64,000 nucleotides of DNA from Pegoplata infirma (lineage: Eukaryota; Arthropoda; Insecta; Diptera; Anthomyiidae). Position 1 is the stretch's first letter; each line of letters begins with the position of its first letter. Position numbers and translations under genes: made by a program. The notes under the pieces are model-generated. The model worked only from the letters and a program-made list of their open reading frames with translations. It searched no databases and was not told where the DNA came from. The stretch spans positions 84,133,904-84,197,903 of the forward strand of contig OY992538.1 of the NCBI GenBank assembly GCA_963921195.1. The letters run 5' to 3'. Of the stretch, positions 35,656-47,104 are shown piece by piece.

Positions 35656-36470
35656 AAAAATTATTTTTTTTTAAATTTTTTTTTAATCTAAATGATTTTT
35701 TAATGCGTTTTCGTTTTTCAAATTAAAAAAAAAATAAAATCCCTGAATTTTAAAATATTTCAAAAATAATTATATTTTGATATAATTATATATTATTTAA
35801 TCCGAAGAAAAAAATATTTTAAAACTTTAATGTTTAACCATCAATATCTCTGGTTTTAAGAGAGCTAAAGTCCTCAGATCAAGCTCAAATCAAAGCTTTA
35901 TTTGTTGCCAATAATTAAAAGTGTATTTGGTTCGAACTTATGTTAGCAATATTTTCAGATAAAATTATTTTTGTCTGAAAAAACTTCCGAAAAAAACTTA
36001 AAACTCATTATTTGGCCGTTGGTGAGTAAAAAAGTTTATACATGTTTTATACCATTTTAAAGGTATTTTTATTAAATATACAACGGCAGAAAGAAAATTT
36101 GGATCCGATGAAAAATGTGAAGCTCATAAGCCAAAAACCGTTTTTACTTTAAAGCTTTATAACTTGGAAAATTAAGAGCATTGGAAGACGAAAATCATGT
36201 TGTTGAACTCAGTATTAAACCCCCTATTAGCTCAGCAAATAAACTAAAAAAAAAAAAATCACAAATTTTAGCAAAAATTTTCTAAGTCTTTTTTAAAATT
36301 TTGTTCAAATTCAAGTCGAATATAATTTGATGCAATCATATAGCCAATAAGATAAACTGGATTTAATTATATATAAGTTAAACTTGATATAATTATATAT
36401 GATAAACTATTTTCAAAAATTTTCTAAGTTTTTTTAAAACATAGTCTTTTAAAGTTGTCATTTATTAACA

Positions 36471-36546
36471 ACGTCCGCTGGGTCAGAGGGTAGAGATTGC
36501 GATTACAAAACAGTTGGTAGCTGTTCGATTCCCCCGCCGCTCGAAG
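36471..36546 (+). other. tRNA-like module with box A, box B and T-run (copy 2)
   Basis: The same sequence organisation as at 33175-33250, with the same T-run after GCTCGAAG. Confidence 0.7.
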
Positions 36547-37049
36547 TTTTTTTTTTTTTTTTAAATAAATTTTAATTATATATATTTATATCTTAATATT
36601 GAAAAAAATTGTTTGGATAAAACTTTATCAGTTCTAAAAATAGATTTTATTGTTCGGATTAAATTATATATAGTTCTAAAAATAGATTTTTTTTTTCGGA
36701 TAAAATTTTATCTAAAGTTTTTTGTAATATTTTTTTTTTCTTTCGTATGAAATTTTATCTCTTTTTATCCAGCTAAAAAAATCTTTTTTTTTTTGTCTTG
36801 GTCAAATAAGATCCAACCATTTTTCGGATGAAATTGTATCCCACCGATTAAAACTGATCTAATTAGATAAACCCACTTTTCGGATCAAATTGTATCCGTC
36901 CGGTTAAAACTGATCTAATCTTAGCGATCCATTTTTCGGATCAGTGCTGATCTTTCAAATCTCGGATCTATCAACAGATCTGGAATAATATAAGAACATA
37001 TATTGCTCCATACAAAAATTTTTACTCGGGAATGGAAAATTTAATAACA

Positions 37050-38345
37050 GAGGGAAAAAGGTCTTAGAATCTAAGACTTTTTGTAGGAATAAGGTTTTAG
37101 AATCTCAGAAAAATGTGCCAGACCTTTTCTATAGGAAACAGGTCTCAGAATCTATGACCTTTCTATAGGAAAAAGGTCTTAAAGCCTGATACGTTTTCTA
37201 TAGGAAAAACATTTCCGAATCTGGGGCTTTTTTTTAGGAAAGGGTCACAGAATCTCCGACTTTTTTTATAGGAACAGTGTCTTAGAATCGGAAAAGATTT
37301 GAGAAGGTCTCAGAATCTGTCACTTCTTCTTTAGAGAAAAAGTGCTAAAATTTTAAACTTTTTCATATAAGAAAAACCTCTCAGAATCTGAGCCTTTTTC
37401 TTTAGGAATAAGAACTCAGAATTTGAAACTTTTTTTTTAAGAAAAAACGTCTTAGAATCTGAGACTTTTTCTATTGGAAAAAGGCCGAAGAATCTAAGAC
37501 TTTTTCTATAGAAAAAAGGTCTCAGAATCAAAAATTTTTTCAGTACGAAACAAATCTAATAATCAAATATATTTTCTTTAGGAAAGGGTCACAGAATCAC
37601 CGAATTTTTCTATAGGAAAAGTGTCTTAGAATCGGAAAAGATTTCAGAATCAGAAAAAGACCTCAGAATCTGTTACTTCTTCTTTAGAGAAAAAGTGCCA
37701 GAGTTTTAAACTTATTCTATATAAGAAAAAACTCTCAGAATCTGAGACTTTTTCTTTAGGAAAAAGGTCTGAGAATCTGAGCCTTTTTCTTTAGGAATAA
37801 GATCTCAGAATTTGAAACTTTTTCTTTAGGAAAAAGGTCTTAGAATCTGAGACACTTTCTGTTGGAAAAAGGTCGAAGAATCTAAAACTTTTTCTATAGA
37901 AAAAAATTCTCTGAACCTAAAATTTTTTCAGTACGTAACAAATCTAATAATAAGAAACCTCTCTGTAGCAAAAATGTCTCAATAATGCTTTAAAATATGA
38001 GACCTTTTCTATAGTAAAATGTTTCAGAATCTGAGGCTTTTTCTGTGGAAAAAAATTTTTAGAATCAGAAAATTTTTCTATACGAAAAAAGACTCAGATT
38101 CTGAGACATTTTTCGTAAAGAACAAGTCTTAAATTCTGAGACATTTTCCCTATAAAAAAATATAATTCACGAAAAATGTCTCAAAATCTAATATTTTCTA
38201 TGTAGGAAGAATTTCTTCTATTAAAAAATTCTCAGATTAAGACACTTCTTATGTATACGAAAAATATACAATTTCTTTTAAATTTCTTTTAAAAATCTGA
38301 AAATTTTTCTATACGAAAATAGTCTCAGAATCTGAGACCTTTTTA
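37050..38345. repeat. Degenerate minisatellite of TCTCAGAATCTGAGAC units
   Basis: A diverged tandem array with units of about 40 bp of the form GACTTTTTCTATAGGAAAAAGGTCTCAGAATCT (pattern). Both halves of a unit are roughly inverted (AGGTCTCAGA, TCTGAGAC). Spurious ORFs here come from the repeat. A short related stretch is at 56820-57020. Confidence 0.85.
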
Positions 38346-38631
38346 GTAAAAGTGTTATATTCTGAGACATTTTCCCTATAACAACATCTGTAGGGAGAAT
38401 TTCTTCTATTAAAAGATGCTCTTCTTATGTATACAAAAAATATACAATTTTCTTTAAAAACAAATTAAAAAAAAATTATCTAAACGAAATATGATCATGA
38501 ACTTCACTTTTTTTTTTGTAAAAAAAACGTATCACTTTTTCTATGCGCCTCAACAAAAGTGAATTTATGATTTTTTTCGAATTAAAAAAAAATCCCCCCC
38601 CCCCCAAACCCAAAAGCTGTACCAGCCACTG

Positions 38632-38812
38632 GTAAAGGGCATTGTGAAGGGTATTCATGAATTCGGCCAAGTCGAATTTAACCTTTCTTCATGTTTTTTG
38701 TTACAGTGCTTTCAGAACTCCTTTTTTTAGGACCCTCGTAAATTTCTGCTTGGAATATTATATATAATGGTGCATAATAATTTACTACAAATTATGTTTT
38801 AGTACACTCAAA
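38632..38812 (+). repeat. Duplicated block, copy 1 (TATACCC 3' end plus flank)
   Basis: GGGCATTGTGAAGGGTATTC...GAATTTAACC followed by ATGTTTTTTGTTACAGTGC and TTAGGACCCTCGTAAATTTC. The same block recurs at 41348-41512 and 41912-42078. All three are followed by a CACT-type MITE at almost the same position. Confidence 0.85.
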
Positions 38813-39020
38813 AGAAAAACTCTGTCAAAAAATCTGTAAAACGACTTTCAATTTGAATTAGCAATCTTTTAGCAGATTGTTCTGCTGAGAAGGATATTTT
38901 CACTAAAATCTCTGTCATTCAGTTTAAGAAAATAACAGACATTTTACTACGTTTATACTGATTTTGTTTGCTGAATTTCATTATTTTTTCAAGAAATTTT
39001 TTTATATAAAAAAAAACAGA

Positions 39021-39143
39021 ACAGATTGTTCTGCTGAAATCAGCAGATTATTCTGCTCAAATCAGCAAATTGTTCTGCTAAAATCAGCAGATTTTTCTGC
39101 TAAAATCAGCAGATATTTCTGCTAAAATCAGATTTCTCTGCTG
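39021..39143 (+). repeat. TTCTGCTAAAATCAGCAGAT tandem array
   Basis: About five units of 20-22 bp; each is nearly palindromic (CTGCT...AGCAG). Similar sequence, including GACAGA-ATTTAGCAAACCG, is found at about 60070-60300 inside a hAT-like element, so the two share a piece. Confidence 0.85.
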
Positions 39144-39193
39144 TCGAACAACACACATGTTTAATAACTATATAACGCCAGATAAAAGTATAA

Positions 39194-39270
39194 GCTTCCG
39201 TAGCGTAGTGGTTTAGAAGTGTACTTTCAAATAGGAAGGTGGCGACTTCGATGCTGGGTGGCGGCGTATG
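39194..39270 (+). other. tRNA-like module followed by T-run
   Basis: GCTTCCGTAGCGTAGTGG gives a good tRNA 5' end with box A. Downstream GGCGACTTCGATGCTGG resembles a degenerate T arm, and a T-run of 13 follows at 39271. The anticodon stem does not pair well. Confidence 0.55.
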
Positions 39271-40171
39271 TTTTTTTTTTTTTCTTGTTATATTTATTCA
39301 CCTCTTATGACAGATATTTAGCAAACCGTGTCTGCTAAAATCAGCAGATTTCTCATATGGCTCAAAATGGGTGTATTTTCAGCAGATTTTTCTGCTGATT
39401 GGACAGAGAATTTATTTTGAGTGTATTATTCGCTAATCTTTGTAATTAAAATCTGAGTATTAAACTATATTTTAAATTTAAAATTATTATAATTTATGCA
39501 TTTTATGTTATAAAAACATTGTGTGTTTATGCTGTTTAATATCATTTTAGGCTTAAGTTTAAATACCCCTGTTGCCATTGCTTTTGTCCCGTCCAAAATA
39601 CACCTGAAGACCCCGAATTTGTTGCACAGTGTTTTAAGTCTGTCTAGCGATCTCTGTTCGGCTATCTGTCCATTTAAATCCTGTTTTTCACGATAATCGC
39701 CTGAGGTACCAAAACTTGCGCAATTTTCGCTGTAAAAAGTCTAATATTTTTTTAAATCGGCGAAGTATTTCAAAAGTTATGAGTACACTCAAAAAATTGT
39801 GTCATTAACTGTTTGTAGTTTATTTAAAATGTTTTACGTTTAGTCGTTTTTAAAAGAAAAAACATTTGTTTGATGTTCAGTTTTTATTAATGACTACATC
39901 TGTCATTTGTTTCAAAAATAACACACTAAAAAAAAGACTTTCATTAACATTTAATTTCTAAAGTCATTTATTTTTGTTCTGTAAGTAAAAACTACTAAAT
40001 ACTCTTTAAATTTTTAATGGTTTGTATAAGTATTTTTTTTTTTTTTTTTTAATTGTTGGTATTTTTTAATAGATATCATTAGTTTTTACCTACCCAAGTA
40101 GGTTATTTTTTTTGTAGAAAAAAAAATCAAAATATTATTTATAGAAATATAAAAACATGTTTGTATCAAGT

Positions 40172-40233
40172 GACTTTGGCACGATGGGTAGAGTGTCTGG
40201 CCAGAATGTAGTTGATTGCGGGATCGATTCCCC
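40172..40233 (+). other. tRNA-like module (MITE copy a)
   Basis: Box A-like TGGCACGATGGGTAGAG and box B GGGATCGATTCCCC match the consensus closely, separated by about 30 nt. TTTT occurs a few bases downstream. The anticodon arm is not convincing. Conserved on the minus strand in copy b (60947-61009). Confidence 0.7.
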
Positions 40234-40548
40234 AAAATTTTATTAAAAAATTTTTAAAAAATATTTCAATAGAAAATTGTAAAAAATAACCTCATTAATT
40301 TTTAATGTTTTCGTAGGTTATTTTTTTTGGAATTTGTTGGTAAAAATAACAGAAATATCATTAATTTTTAATCTTTTCGTATGTAATTTTTTTCGAATTT
40401 ATTGGTAAAAAAGAATGTAAAAAACGTAATTTTTTAATTGTTAATGTTATTTATTTTAGAAAATTTTGTCAACAGTAAAAAATAAATTTTTATGTTTGTT
40501 AAAACAAATGAATAATTACTGGGATGGTTTTCAATCATTTATTCTCTG

Positions 40549-41120
40549 CACAGAAAATAATATTGAAAAAAAAAACAATTTGAGTAATCACTTGTTTAAA
40601 TTTTTAAAAAAATTTGAGTAATTTTTTAACTAACGCAATTAAAAATTTACTAAAAAATTGAAAATAAAATTTGAGTAAATAATTTAATATAAATTTAATA
40701 TTTTTTTTATTTTTTTTATTCTCTTGGTGTTTTGAATTCTCATTTAGTTTATAGTTTTTTGTATATGTATATGATAGTTTGAAATCATCTTTATAAAATT
40801 TTCCTTTGTCTGGAAGACATAAGTATATTTGGTAAAGTTTGAAAAGCAATTTTTTTTTTAAATTCGAAACTTTTTAAACTTTTTTAAAAAAAAAGTTGAT
40901 ACATTTTGAATAAATTTTTACTTGACACAATTAAAAAGTTACTTTAAAATATTGAAAAATTTTAAATAAAGTTTTAATTTTGTGAATTAATAATTTACTC
41001 AAATTTTTTATTAAGCATTTAAAATTTTTTTATTAATTGAGTCAAATTTGCAAAATTGAGTCATTTTTTACTCAATAGTATTAAAAATTTACTCAAAATT
41101 TTTTTTTATTTTTTTCTGTG
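40549..41120. mobile_element. CACAGAAAA TIR element (572 bp), TG duplication
   Basis: The ends are CACAGAAAATAATATTG and TTTTTTTCTGTG. The host reads TTCTCTG | element | TGGTTTTAAA, and the empty site in the other MITE copy (about 58141-58157, reversed) shows that TG was duplicated. The subterminal regions are rich in TTTACTCAAATTT-like repeats. Confidence 0.9.
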
Positions 41121-41514
41121 TGGTTTTAAATGTGTTTTTCATTTGTTTTTGCCTACAAAATATTTTGAATGTAAAATTGTAAGGCTACCTCCAAAATTTT
41201 GGTGAATTACTCGCAACGAAAATGCGATAACTTGACACCTGGTAAATGAATATGAACGGAACTTGGTACTTTCCGAATCGGCAATGATGATCCCCCAAAT
41301 TTTGATTTTCTTACTAAAAAAAAACGCATTTTTGTCATATGTATGTAAAGGGCATTGTGAAGGGTATTCATGAATTCGGCCAAGACGAACTTAATCTTTT
41401 TACATGTTTTTTGTTACAGTGCTTTCAGAACGCCTTTTTTTAGGACCCTCGTAAATTTCTGCTTGGGATGTTATGTTTAATGGTGCAGAATAATTTACTA
41501 CAAATTATGTTTTA

Positions 41515-41910
41515 CACTATAAAAATTATGTAGGTAAATTCCAGTGAATATTCACTTAAAACAAATGAAATTTTATTTAAAAACCATTCAACTGTTTTTT
41601 CATTTAAATTAAAAACACATGACAGTCAATTTTAAATGTTAATTTAATGACTAACCAAAACATTATAAAACTAGTGAATATTCAGTTATTTTGTATTGAA
41701 AAACAGTAAAACTATAGAAGAAATTTTTTACTGCCGAAATTAAATGTAACAGAAAATTCGTTTTTAATACAAAAAATTATTTTTTTAAACTACAGAAACA
41801 GTAGCAAATAAGAAGTCCATAATAAAATTAATGATTTTTCTTTTAAAATAACTTTACTGATTACTTTTTAAAATAACCTACAAACAGTAAATGACATAAT
41901 TTTCTTAGTG
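41515..41910 (-). mobile_element. CACTATAAAAATT MITE (396 bp)
   Basis: The ends are CACTATAAAAATTATGTAGG and ACATAATTTTCTTAGTG, flanked by TA. The right end, reversed, continues TCATTTACTGTTTGTAGG and so belongs to the family of 39786-41171, in the opposite orientation and internally deleted or short. Confidence 0.82.
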
Positions 41911-42078
41911 TAAAGGGCATTGTGAAGGGTATTCATGAATTCGGCCAAGTCGAATTTAACCTTTCTACATGTTTTTTGTTACAGTGCTTTCAGAACGCTT
42001 TTTTTTAGGACCCTCATAAATTTCTGCTTGGGATGTTATGTATAATGGTGCAGAATAATTCACTACAAGTATGTTTTT

Positions 42079-42462
42079 CACTCAAAAAATTATATAGGTA
42101 AATTCCAGTGAATATTCACTTAAAACAAATGAAATTTTATTTAAAAACCATTCCACTGTTTTTTTCATTTAAATAAAAAACACATGACAGTCAATTTTAA
42201 ATGTTAATTTAATGACTAACCAAAACATAAAAAAACTTATTTTGTATTGAAAAACACTAAAACTATAGACGAAATTTTTTACTGCCGAAATTGAATGTAA
42301 CAGAAAATTCATTTTTAAGACAGTAAATTATTTTGTTTAAACTACAGAAATAGTAGAAAACAAGAAATCCATAATAGAATTAATGATTTTTCTTTTAAAA
42401 TAACTTTACTGATTATTTTTTTAAATAACCTACAAACAGTTAATGATATAATTTTCATAGTG
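42079..42462 (-). mobile_element. CACTCAAAAAATT MITE (384 bp), partner of the previous
   Basis: The ends are CACTCAAAAAATTATATAGG and ATATAATTTTCATAGTG. It is the second-unit counterpart of 41515-41910, with small indels between them. TA follows the right end; the left flank is TT, so one side of the duplication is eroded. Confidence 0.8.
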
Positions 42463-42906
42463 TAGTATTATTCGCTAATCTTTGTAATTAAAATCTGAGT
42501 ATTAAACTATATTTTAAATTTAAACTGATTATAATTTATGCATTTTAATGTTATAAAAACATTGTGTGTTAATGCTGTTTAATATCATTTAAGGCTTAAG
42601 TTTTAAACCATATCTAAATACCCCTGTTGCCATTTGTGAATTTCTATATTACGTTTTATATTTCAAGGTTATTATTTTTTTTTTTTTTGTATTATTCAAG
42701 GTTGCTTTTCACAAAAATTTAAATAATTTAATAGAAAACATGTAGAAATGTTAAATTTGTCTTGGCCGAATTATTATTTTTACATTATTAATGTTAATGT
42801 TTATTTGTAATTTTTTTATGTTAAAGGTCTTATTAACTTTAAAAATTACTTTTTTAAAGGAAACAAGTAAAAAAGTTAAATTCGACTTGGCCGAATCTAT
42901 GGATAC

Positions 42907-44493
42907 TAGGGCGGGTCGATTTGTATGGATCGAAAAAAACTGAAAAATCGTATAGCAAAAACAAAATCTACAAGAAATTCTAAGAAACTGTTTCAAAGAA
43001 ACCATTGGTCTAAAATAAAACCCTATACCGCGCCTAACGACATGAAAATTCGCCCGTCCGTCTGTCTTTCTGTCTGTGTGAAACACGCTACCTTTCAAAT
43101 GTTAGCGGAAGAATGAAAAATATATACGGCAAGCTGCTGAAGCGTGGCGTATATATTTGTTATACTTCCAGTCAGATTTTTACTAAATTTCAGCGAAATC
43201 TGTCCAGTGGTTTATAAGTAATTAGCAAAATTGGGAATTTCAGAAGGGTTTTAACCCGAACTCCCGTGTTGAAAAAAACTATAAACACGCTTTGAAAAAG
43301 AATGGTAAGCAAAAAAAAATATTTTTTGAGTGACAAAAATCACTCAAAAAACAAAAAAAAAAAATTACACTCAAAAAAAATTACACTCAAAAAAAATTAC
43401 ACTCAAAAAAATTTTCACTCGATTTTTTTTTTTTACAAAAATTAAAAAAAAAAAATTTTACTCAAAATAAATCAAATACTGATGTAAAAAAAATATTCAG
43501 TTATCAAAAATTTTTTATCGAACACAGTTTTTTTTCTCTCCGATATGCAACTCTCCAATTTCATCCCACAAAAGTATCTATGTGTTTTTTTTTTTTTGAC
43601 GAAATATCATTATGATCCTCAATTACATACTTTTATTTACTAAGAAAAATTCGCTGCACCAGCTTCCCTTTGTAATTAACATACAAAGGCTTTGGAGAGA
43701 ATCGAACCCACAACCCCTGTAATTACTTTCAGAGTATCACGCTACATGTTAATATACCGCAGCCCAATATAAAATAAATAATGGAGTAAAATTATCATGA
43801 ATTAAAGATAAAAACAGCGATTTATTGTTAAATATTCTTATTATAATTTTTCGTCTGTGGCGTTTTCATTACAAATCAATCTAATTATTTGTTTCTCCAT
43901 TTCAAGGATTATCCCCCAGTTTCTGTTTGACGAACGTCTTTGCTACAATAACAAAATACATGCAAATTTTTTATCTTCGTCTAATATCCTTGCCGGTCAT
44001 AATCCCAAAAATTTTTCGAATTATGTTCTTGCAGTATATCGGTATATAAAACTATGTTTTCTTTACATCTGAGGTGTAGGGTATGTTCAGCAACTTTGTA
44101 GAAAATATTATGGAAAATATCTTTGTAAAACATATTAACCCACTAACTCCCTCTCATAACGGTATTTTTTGGCTCTATTCTAACAAATCGCAAAAAACAC
44201 CCCGAAAGAGGGGGAGGGTGGTGATAAAATGTTCTACAAAAATGTTTCCAATAAAATTTTACTATATACCTCAGAGCACACCAAAGCCCAAAAATTAACA
44301 CAAACGCCAAAAAAGAGTCAAGTTCTATGTTTTGCTTATGAAAAAAAGGGCGGACGGACAAATCTTCTTGTCGTTAGGCGCGGTATAGGGTTTGATTTTA
44401 GAAACATGGTTTCTTTGGGAAATGTTCTTAGAATTACTTGTAGATTTTGTTTTTGCTATACGATTTTTGACAAAAAAAAATCGACCCGCCCTA
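42907..44493. mobile_element. hAT-like element (1587 bp) with about 150-bp inverted ends
   Basis: The ends are TAGGGCGGGTCGATTT and its complement, and the 8-bp duplication ATGGATAC is at 42899-42906 and 44494-44501. The inverted arms extend to about 43059 and 44347. The interior contains sequence resembling the TATACCC family (CAGTGGTTTATAAGTAA near 43203), TTACACTCAAAAAAA runs and a tRNA-like module. No transposase ORF. Confidence 0.93.
43691..43768 (-). other. tRNA-like module in the hAT-like element
   Basis: The minus strand has box B GGGTTCGATTCTC with a T-stem, and a plausible but weak box A (TGCGGTATATTAACATGTAG). No nearby T-run on that strand. It is less convincing than the modules at 33175 and 40172. 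Confidence 0.5.
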
Positions 44494-45258
44494 ATGGATA
44501 CCCTCCACAACGCCATTTTTAAGTGATAGTAAATTTTCTAACGTGAAAAAAAAATACATTTTGATTAATAATATTTTATTTTATGTAAAAAAACTTTGTT
44601 TTTAAGTAATTTTTGAAAAAAAAAAAAAAAATAATTTACAAAATTTTTTTGGTGTAAAATTTTTTTCGAGTGTATTTTTTTTTAGTGTAAAAATATTTTT
44701 GAGTGACAAAAATACGTTGTAAAATATTTTTGTGACTTACCAATGTTTTTAAAACATGTTTAATGGATTTTCAACACGTAAATTTAAGGTGAAACCAATC
44801 TAAAATTCACAGTTTTGCTAATAATTTTTGAAACACTAGACCGATTTGGCTGAAATTTAATACGAACTAGGCCAGGGGAACGACAAATATATGTGCCAAG
44901 CTTCAGCATCCTCACGAAAAGCCCTTGCCGAAATTCAGTCTTTCTCTGGATTGCAATACCAACCTGACCAGGTAAATGCCCAACATATATATATGTCAAA
45001 CTTAAGAAGCCTCCGTAAAGTCTTTCAAAAGTTAGCGTGTTTTAAACAGACAGACAGAAGCACGGACGGACATCGCTAGATCGTCTTAAAATCGATCAAG
45101 GATTATGAATATACATGGGTCATTCCAGGCCAAATCACTCACTTTTAGACCCGACCCCTTTCGATTTATTTTTAATTTTTTTTTTTTTAAAGTATTTTTC
45201 AAAAAAATTTAAAAATTTAAATTTTCAATTAATTGTTACCAGTTAAAAATATAGATAT

Positions 45259-45973
45259 CCCAGTTGGCAACGTCCTCGAGCCATCCTCAGTGACGGAGCG
45301 ATGACATGTCAGAGTCACACCTGACATCCACAAGACATCTCTATGTACTGGGTTGAGGACAGTTTCATACAAATTTTCAAAATGTCCTCACTCAAAGTCA
45401 GCAGTGGTCAGGGCTGACCTTCTGGGGACATGTCACCTAAGACTTCTTTGGGGAAATGTCTGACGTAGGTCATGCGAAAATACAAAAAAATTTCGTATTT
45501 CCTTTAGTTTTTACTTTTATCCATTTTCCTTTATAAATTATCTTTCTCATATTTAGAAAAAACTTTTCGCCTTTTTTAGTCCCAACTGGATTTGAACCTG
45601 GAACCTCCAGTTTATTAGTCCCACACCTAACAACTTGTTCCAAACTTTATTTTTAAAATTGTTTGACTATTTATTACTTTTATTCTACTTGTTAGATTTT
45701 GATTTTATTTTAATTAAGTCGATAATATTGCCATCTTTTTCTTGGAAATTGAAGAGTTGCCCAGATTTAAAATTCTAATTTAATATACAGCTATTCTGAA
45801 AACATTTCCTTTTAGACGTCTTAGAGGAATTGTCCACACTCTTAAAGCAAACATTCAGTGCTGACAATGTTAGGACATGTCATCAAGGATTGCCTATGAT
45901 TTGTCAGAACCTGAAGACTTTTCCTCAAGGAATCACTGTGGAAATTTCCTCAGTGACACATTTTCCAACTGGG
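45259..45973. mobile_element. CCCAGTTGGCAA TIR element (715 bp), AT duplication
   Basis: The ends are CCCAGTTGGCAACGTCC and ATTTTCCAACTGGG, flanked by AT. The right arm of the surrounding foldback shows the uninterrupted sequence (AAAGATATTTTAAA reversed, near 56490). Its ends are unusually GC-rich, with many TGACATGTC/GGACATGTC motifs. It carries a tRNA-like module. Confidence 0.88.
45578..45645 (-). other. tRNA-like module in the CCCAGTTGG element
   Basis: The minus strand reads GGAACAAGTTGTTAGGTG (box A-like), then GGTTCCAGGTTCAAATCC (box B with T-stem), about 35 nt apart. A TTTTTT lies about 15 nt after it. Cloverleaf only partly drawable. Confidence 0.6.
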
Positions 45974-47104
45974 ATCTTAAAAAAGGTGAACAACATTTTG
46001 TTGGCATTTAAATGTAGTTTTAGGAAAAAATATTTAAAAAATTATTCGAAGTAATTATCGCTTATTTTTTAACGTTTAAAAATTAATATCGACTTTTTGA
46101 AAAAGTCCGAAACCTTCAATTTTTTTTTAAACGTTTAACAGTTCTACTCTAAATTACGCAACTTTTAAGCCATAATTCGAGATGTGATCGCAATTTGTTC
46201 TATTTTTTTTTTAATTTTGAAAATTGCACCTTTTATTTTTTGACTTTGATTTATTTTATATAGTGCTCCAAAAAAATTAAGTTGGTAGATACTGAAACTA
46301 GCTTGCCGTAGATATATTCATTTCGAGGTAAAAATACGCCTCACAAAAATTAAGAACGATCGGACATGGGTAAGGCGTTCCGCATAGGCCTTGAAGTTTA
46401 GAAAACGGATTACAAGGAAAAATATGATTTTTTTTCTGTTTTCTTAATTTTTTTGGTATTTTAATTTAAGTTTTAACTCAAGTGGTTACAGAGTTATAAT
46501 ACGGAGTAACTTCCCCAGGCATCTAAAGTATGGCAGACCACTTGATTAAGCAATGCAATCCGATTTTTGAAATTCATTGAAATTTTCAACTGTACTAACA
46601 TTTTTTTATTCTTTAAGTTCAAATGTAACTAGATGACAAGTATTTTTCATATTGTGTTTTGCTAACATGTTTTAAATTAATGCTAAAAATGCCTTCATTT
46701 TCAATACCCTTTTGAAATCTTACTTTGAATTTTTTTTTTTTTTTGTTTTAAAATTTGAAAAAAACATGAAAAATGAATGAATAATGAAAAAATTTTATTA
46801 CCCCGAGTAAAAATTTTTGTATGGAGCAATATATGTTCTTATATTATTCCAGATCTGTTGATAGATCCGAGATTTGAAAGATAAGCACTGATCCGAAAAA
46901 TGGATCGCTAAGATTAGATCAGTTTTAACCGGACGGATACAATTTGATCCGAAAAGTGGGTTTATCTAATTAGATCAGTTTTAATCGGTGGGATACAATT
47001 TCATCCGAAAAATGGTTGGATCTTATTGGACCAAGACAAAAAAAAAAAAGATTTTTTTAGCTGGATAAAAAAAGATAAAATTTCATACGAAAGAAAAAAA
47101 AATA

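Larger units (their letters stand above)
33812..37030 (+). mobile_element. CCCGAGTAAAAA family, copy 2 (least interrupted)
   Basis: The same ends as copy 1, flanked by AA (33810-33811, 37031-37032). The host around it reads GACTTTTTTTAAAGAA | AATGGAAAATTT, matching the uninterrupted GACTTTTTTAAAAAATGG near 59165. Apart from a 366-bp insertion (34402-34767) it is complete and gives the family's order: AT-rich left part, three T-arm units (35190-35650), conserved block at about 35810-36220, tRNA-like module at 36471, right end. Confidence 0.9.
38815..39423. mobile_element. CACTCAAAA MITE (609 bp) with tRNA-like module
   Basis: The ends are CACTCAAAAGAAAAACTC and GAATTTATTTTGAGTG with inner CTGTC/GACAG agreement, flanked by TA. 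The interior has the CAGCAGATT array at 39021-39143 and a tRNA-like module at 39194. No protein gene. Confidence 0.82.
39786..41171 (+). mobile_element. CACTCAAAAAATT MITE, copy a, with nested CACAGAAAA element
   Basis: The ends are CACTCAAAAAATTGTG and CAAAATATTTTGAATG, flanked by TA (39784-39785, 41172-41173). Without the inner 572-bp element and its 2-bp duplication the length is about 812 bp, matching copy b at 58098-61387 minus its insertion (about 813 bp). It contains a tRNA-like module. Confidence 0.88.
39562..41406 (+). mobile_element. TATACCC-type fly repeat, diverged copy with nested MITE
   Basis: It begins near ATACCCCTGTTGCC and carries GTCTGTCTAGCGATCTC (compare GTCGATCTAGCGATGTCC in the 9551 copy). 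It ends GTGAAGGGTATTCATGAATTC...GAACTTAATC. It is split by the element at 39786-41171. The GTCC run is nearly lost. Confidence 0.6.
41348..42475 (+). repeat. Tandem duplication of a 564-bp block, each with its own MITE
   Basis: The units start near 41348 and 41912. Each holds the block seen at 38632 followed by a CACT-type MITE. The sequence after the second unit (ATTATTCGCTAATCTTTG, 42470-42640) matches that after the MITE at 39424-39580. Confidence 0.88.

Noticed and set aside
42751..44522. ORFs of 62-115 codons on both strands
   Set aside because: They arise from the inverted arms and internal repeats of a hAT-like element; no transposase motifs.
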